Below, in pieces: positions 63,311 to 64,000 of a stretch of 64,000 nt of DNA (positions are counted from its first letter, which is position 1; every line of letters begins with the position of its first letter). Source of the stretch: Mycolicibacterium flavescens (GTDB taxonomy: Bacteria; Actinomycetota; Actinomycetes; Mycobacteriales; Mycobacteriaceae). The stretch spans positions 62,001 to 126,000 of the forward strand of contig NZ_MIHA01000004.1 in assembly GCF_001722335.1 (NCBI RefSeq). The letters are read 5' to 3'. Below the pieces are notes generated by a model. It was not told where the DNA came from, made no database searches, and saw nothing but the letters and a program-made list of their open reading frames with translations. Both the position numbers and the translations under genes were made by a program.

Positions 63311-64000
63311 CTAGTCCGAGGCAAATTCTCTCAGGACTTCGTCAGACACGGCCGGCCACAGCGCGTAGGCCCACTTGCCGAAGTCGCGGTCGGTCAACAC
63401 CACCAGCGCCAGATCGGCGCGCGGGTCGACCCACAAAAACGTCCCTGACTGGCCGAAATGCCCGTACGTCGCCCGCGAGTTCGCCGACCCCGTCCAGTGC
63501 GGGGACTTGTCGCCGCGGATCTCGAACCCCAGCCCCCAGTCGTTGGGGCGCTGCACCCCGAACCCGGGCAGCACCCCGTCGACGCCGGGAAATTGCACCG
63601 AGGTGGCCTCGGCGTGCAGTTCAGCCGACACCGTCACCGGGCGCAGCAGGTCGCCGGCGAACGCCGCGAGGTCCGCGACGGTCGACGTCGCGCCGTACCC
63701 GGCCGCCTCCGCGCCGCCGTCGAGCGTCGAGTCGGACATCGCCAGCGGTTCGAACACCGCCTCGGTCAGGTAGCGGCCGAACTCGATGTCGGCGGCCGCC
63801 TCAATGGTCGACGCGAGCACGCCGAACCCGTAGTTCGAGTAGACGCGGCGCTTGCCGGGTTCGGCCATCGTCTCCGCCGAGTGCATGGAGTAGCCGGCGG
63901 TGTGTGCCAGCAGATGGCGCACGGTGGCGCCCGGCGGGCCGGCGTCGGTGTCGAGGCCGACGGCGCCCTCCTCCACGGCGACGTGCGCGGCGCGCGCGGC
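63311..64000 (-). CDS. serine hydrolase, beta-lactamase/class C-like (N-terminus outside window)
   Basis: About 229 C-terminal residues are present. VRHLLAHTAGY, the second motif YSNYGFGV (YxN), and the third-motif region YGHFGQSGTFLWVDP (HxG type) identify the class C/esterase superfamily. The SxxK nucleophile motif should lie beyond the right edge. Members range from beta-lactamases to esterases and D-aminopeptidases; which one cannot be told. Confidence 0.87.
   Translation of the reverse strand, partial: AARAAHVAVEEGAVGLDTDAGPPGATVRHLLAHTAGYSMHSAETMAEPGKRRVYSNYGFGVLASTIEAAADIEFGRYLTEAVFEPLAMSDSTLDGGAEAAGYGATSTVADLAAFAGDLLRPVTVSAELHAEATSVQFPGVDGVLPGFGVQRPNDWGLGFEIRGDKSPHWTGSANSRATYGHFGQSGTFLWVDPRADLALVVLTDRDFGKWAYALWPAVSDEVLREFASD

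Overview
The window is chromosomal DNA of a mycobacterium, most like a fast-growing species (Mycolicibacterium type). It is GC-rich and carries the order RNase H/phosphatase - zinc ribbon - NIF3 - cobC - ptkA - ptpA - SURF1 - cobD, then ahpE - DUF3052 - lipoprotein - aceE - mabR - fabD - acpM - kasA - kasB - accD6 - glpD - tetR - FAD oxidase - diacylglycerol kinase. This is the order I remember for Rv2228c-Rv2252 of M. tuberculosis, and many proteins match those homologues closely by eye.

Layout. (1) 1-4199: a truncated 13E12-type DUF222/HNH gene, a 2OG-Fe(II) oxygenase, and a flavin reductase/methyltransferase pair divergent from an XRE-cupin regulator. (2) 4196-11979: the conserved core from RNase H/phosphatase to the Rv2237-like protein. 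(3) 12022-14596: an anchored glycosyl hydrolase with a repetitive Ser/Asp tail, a regulatory intergenic region with two palindromes, and a VOC protein. (4) 14597-46266: a genomic island of about 31.7 kb, bounded by a 43-bp direct repeat (one mismatch) that is the 3' part of an intact tRNA-Val(TAC) gene at 46225-46296. I find no integrase in it. (5) 46342-64000: core genes, dominated by the mycolic-acid FAS-II operon and its regulator MabR, ending in a partial serine beta-lactamase-like gene.

The island has three functional blocks. Its left end carries a multidomain exonuclease/BRCT protein with a partner gene, and an AAA ATPase-subtilase pair of the IetAS type (a reported plasmid-exclusion/anti-phage module). 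The middle is a copper block: two P1B ATPases (CPC and CPH types), a CopZ-like chaperone, a CsoR-family repressor, a YHS protein and a secreted protein in one run, with three TACCC-N5-GGGTA boxes of the CsoR/RicR type. The right part combines an L,D-transpeptidase, two NlpC/P60 endopeptidases, an lpqS-cysK2-MFS operon, a BlaI-BlaR(M56) pair, a two-component system and a DUF305 lipoprotein.

The most notable signal is a 23-bp palindrome, ATCTAC-N11-GTAGAT, found in six island promoters. It stands upstream of the His-rich membrane gene, both endopeptidases (one site shared with blaI), a degenerate response regulator, lpqS and the DUF305 gene. I infer an island-encoded BlaI regulon joining metal handling to cell-wall remodelling. 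Outside the island, two unrelated genes (aceE and a DUF3145 gene) each end inside a short tandem hairpin repeat that contains their stop codon; the two arrays clearly belong to one repeat family.
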